Source: an uncultured Prevotella sp.
Lineage (GTDB): Bacteria > Bacteroidota > Bacteroidia > Bacteroidales > Bacteroidaceae
NCBI GenBank assembly: GCA_900553155.1
Contig: USCM01000075.1
Location: 1-8,171, forward strand
DNA length: 8,171 bases
Direction of reading: 5' to 3'
A program made the position numbers and the translations under genes. The notes below the pieces were generated by a model, which worked only from the letters and a program-made list of their open reading frames with translations, was not told the origin of the DNA and searched no databases. Below are positions 7,107 to 8,171 of this stretch, piece by piece. The stretch's first letter is position 1. Every line of letters begins with the position of its first letter.

Positions 7107-7124
7107 GAGTTGATTAGTCAACTC
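7107..7124. repeat. Hairpin 2 inside the heptamer element
   Basis: GAGTTGA (7107-7113) pairs with TCAACTC (7118-7124) around the 4-base loop TTAG. The left arm is itself a variant of the heptamer, and this marks a point where the orientation of the repeated word changes. Confidence 0.6.
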
Positions 7125-7143
7125 ACAATTCATAAATTCAGAA

Positions 7144-7156
7144 TGCGCAAAGCGCA
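7144..7156. repeat. Hairpin 3 inside the heptamer element
   Basis: TGCGC (7144-7148) pairs with GCGCA (7152-7156) around AAA. This short GC-rich stem stands out in AT-rich surroundings. Like hairpin 1 it has a simple purine triloop, so the two may have a common origin. Confidence 0.55.
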
Positions 7157-7163
7157 CCAATTC

Positions 7164-7240
7164 GTAATTCCTAACTCCTAATTCCTAATTCCTAACTCCT
7201 AACTCCTAACTCCTAACTCCTAACTCCTAATTCGTAACTC
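7164..7240. repeat. Heptamer microsatellite, eleven tandem copies
   Basis: Eleven uninterrupted 7-bp units run from 7164 to 7240. In order they are GTAATTC, CTAACTC, two CTAATTC, five CTAACTC, CTAATTC and GTAACTC. The array ends only 5 bp before the acyltransferase ATG at 7246. The five identical units at 7192-7226 are the likeliest site of slippage during replication. A change in copy number would alter the leader length and not the protein, because the array is outside the reading frame. Confidence 0.92.
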
Positions 7241-7245
7241 CCAAT

Positions 7246-8171
7246 ATGGACATTCATCAATTCGACGCCATCCGACCTTTCGAGCCATCAGAGTTGCCCG
7301 AAGTGTTCGACCGATTGTTGCAGAACGAACAGTTCTTGCAGGTTCTTGCCTATCTCTATCCCGGTGTGCCAAAGGAGGCAATAGGGATGAAGATGCACCA
7401 GTGTCGCACCAACCTCGACTTTCAGAAGGCTTTCTGCTACGATTTCCTCAAGAATCTGCTGGCAAAGGCAAGCCTTGGCATCACTGCCGACTTCCACAAC
7501 ATCGACATCAAGAAACGCCACACATTCGTCAGCAACCACCGCGACATAGTGCTCGACTCGGCTTTGCTGCACGTTGAGCTTATCGATACCGGCAGCGACA
7601 CCACAACCGAGATTGCCATTGGCGACAACCTGCTTAAGTTGCCATGGGTGAAAGACATCGTTCGCCTCAACAAGTCGTTCATCGTAGAGCGCAGCTTGCC
7701 GATGCGCCAGATGCTCATGGCGTCCAAGCGCCTGTCCGACTATATGCACTTCGTCATTGCCGAGAAGAACGACAACGTATGGATTGCACAGCGTGAAGGA
7801 CGTGCCAAGAACTCGGACGACCGCACACAGGAGGCTATACTCAAGATGATGACAATGGGCGGCGAGGGCAACATAGCCGAGCGTCTTAAGGCACTGCATA
7901 TCGTGCCGCTTGCCATTAGCTACGAGTTCGACCCGTGCGACTGGCTAAAGGCTCGCGAGATGCAGCTGCGCCGCGACGTTGCCGACTGGAAGAAGGGCCC
8001 TATGGACGACGTCATCAGTATGCAGACGGGCATCATGGGCTACAAGGGACACATCCACTACCACAGTGCTCCGTGCATCGACCAGTGGATCGACTCGCTG
8101 CCGGCTGATATGTCCAAGACCGACTTCTACGCTGCCGTGGCTCAGCACATCGACCACGAGATATGGCGTGG
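7246..8171 (+). CDS. PlsB/LPLAT-superfamily acyltransferase, 3' end outside the window
   Basis: The frame is open from ATG 7246 to the window edge: 308 complete codons, with no stop reached. Four acyltransferase blocks appear in order: SNHRDIVLDSALL (96-108), KSFIVERSL (143-151), IAQREGRAKNSDD (180-192) and IVPLAISYE (219-227). They correspond to the four conserved motifs of the glycerolipid acyltransferases, closest in style to PlsB, so transfer of an acyl chain to glycerol phosphate or another lipid precursor at the inner membrane is likely. Block I reads H-R-D-I-V-L-D; the usual HX4D spacing is not met (His98 to Asp104 is HX5D, and Asp100 is two residues away). No transmembrane segment is seen in the visible part. 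The start is the first ATG after the repeat array, and all frames upstream are closed by stops within it. There is no Shine-Dalgarno site. The exact substrate is uncertain. Confidence 0.82.
   Translation, partial: MDIHQFDAIRPFEPSELPEVFDRLLQNEQFLQVLAYLYPGVPKEAIGMKMHQCRTNLDFQKAFCYDFLKNLLAKASLGITADFHNIDIKKRHTFVSNHRDIVLDSALLHVELIDTGSDTTTEIAIGDNLLKLPWVKDIVRLNKSFIVERSLPMRQMLMASKRLSDYMHFVIAEKNDNVWIAQREGRAKNSDDRTQEAILKMMTMGGEGNIAERLKALHIVPLAISYEFDPCDWLKAREMQLRRDVADWKKGPMDDVISMQTGIMGYKGHIHYHSAPCIDQWIDSLPADMSKTDFYAAVAQHIDHEIWR

Larger units (their letters stand above)
7031..7240. repeat. Intergenic element of inverted heptamer repeats
   Basis: Almost the whole ddl-acyltransferase gap is made from one 7-bp word. 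On the left (7031-7064 and 7086-7113) it reads GARTTAR-like: GAATTAA, GAGTTAG, GAATTAC, GAATTAA, then GAATTAA, GAATTAT, AAATTAG. On the right the complement YTAAYTC is repeated. A perfect 19-bp arm at 7038-7056 pairs with 7159-7177, so a transcript could fold the two ends together around a loop of about 100 bases. The loop carries three small hairpins. Each heptamer holds a stop triplet on both strands, so the copies close all six frames. It resembles a small non-autonomous intergenic repeat; whether it is mobile cannot be seen here. Confidence 0.85.

Overview
The window looks like a chromosomal segment from a Bacteroidales bacterium, most likely Prevotella or a close relative. Four observations point there. 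A promoter matches the Bacteroidetes TTTG-N19-TAnnTTTG form exactly. Most genes lack Shine-Dalgarno sites. The secreted protease ends in what looks like a type IX secretion sorting tail. The order PASTA protein, RluD-type pseudouridine synthase, Ddl and PlsB-like acyltransferase is, from memory, common in this group. I see no phage, transposase, CRISPR or RNA gene.

Left half (198-4117, minus strand): three tightly spaced genes read right to left. They encode a membrane-anchored protein whose C-terminus resembles a trypsin-like protease without its serine, a lipoprotein with MORN-like repeats joined to a GH25 lysozyme domain, and a secreted M6-type zinc metalloprotease. The gaps are 7 and 25 bp, so they are probably one operon of exported or envelope proteins. 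Past its 3' end (1-197) lie an array of four complete 26-bp tandem repeats and two GC-rich hairpins.

Right half (4255-8171, plus strand): a divergent cell-envelope and housekeeping cluster driven by a clear promoter at 4194-4224. It holds a one-pass PASTA protein without a kinase or transpeptidase domain, an RluD-family pseudouridine synthase, D-alanine--D-alanine ligase and, after a 216-bp gap, an acyltransferase of the PlsB/LPLAT superfamily that runs off the window. The first three genes are 11 and 25 bp apart.

The gap between ddl and the acyltransferase (7030-7245) is built largely of one heptamer, GARTTAR, in one orientation on the left and the complementary YTAAYTC in eleven tandem copies on the right, with three small hairpins between. 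This repeat, the MORN-GH25 fusion and the serine-less protease-like protein are the most unusual items. I do not see a clear new multi-gene system.
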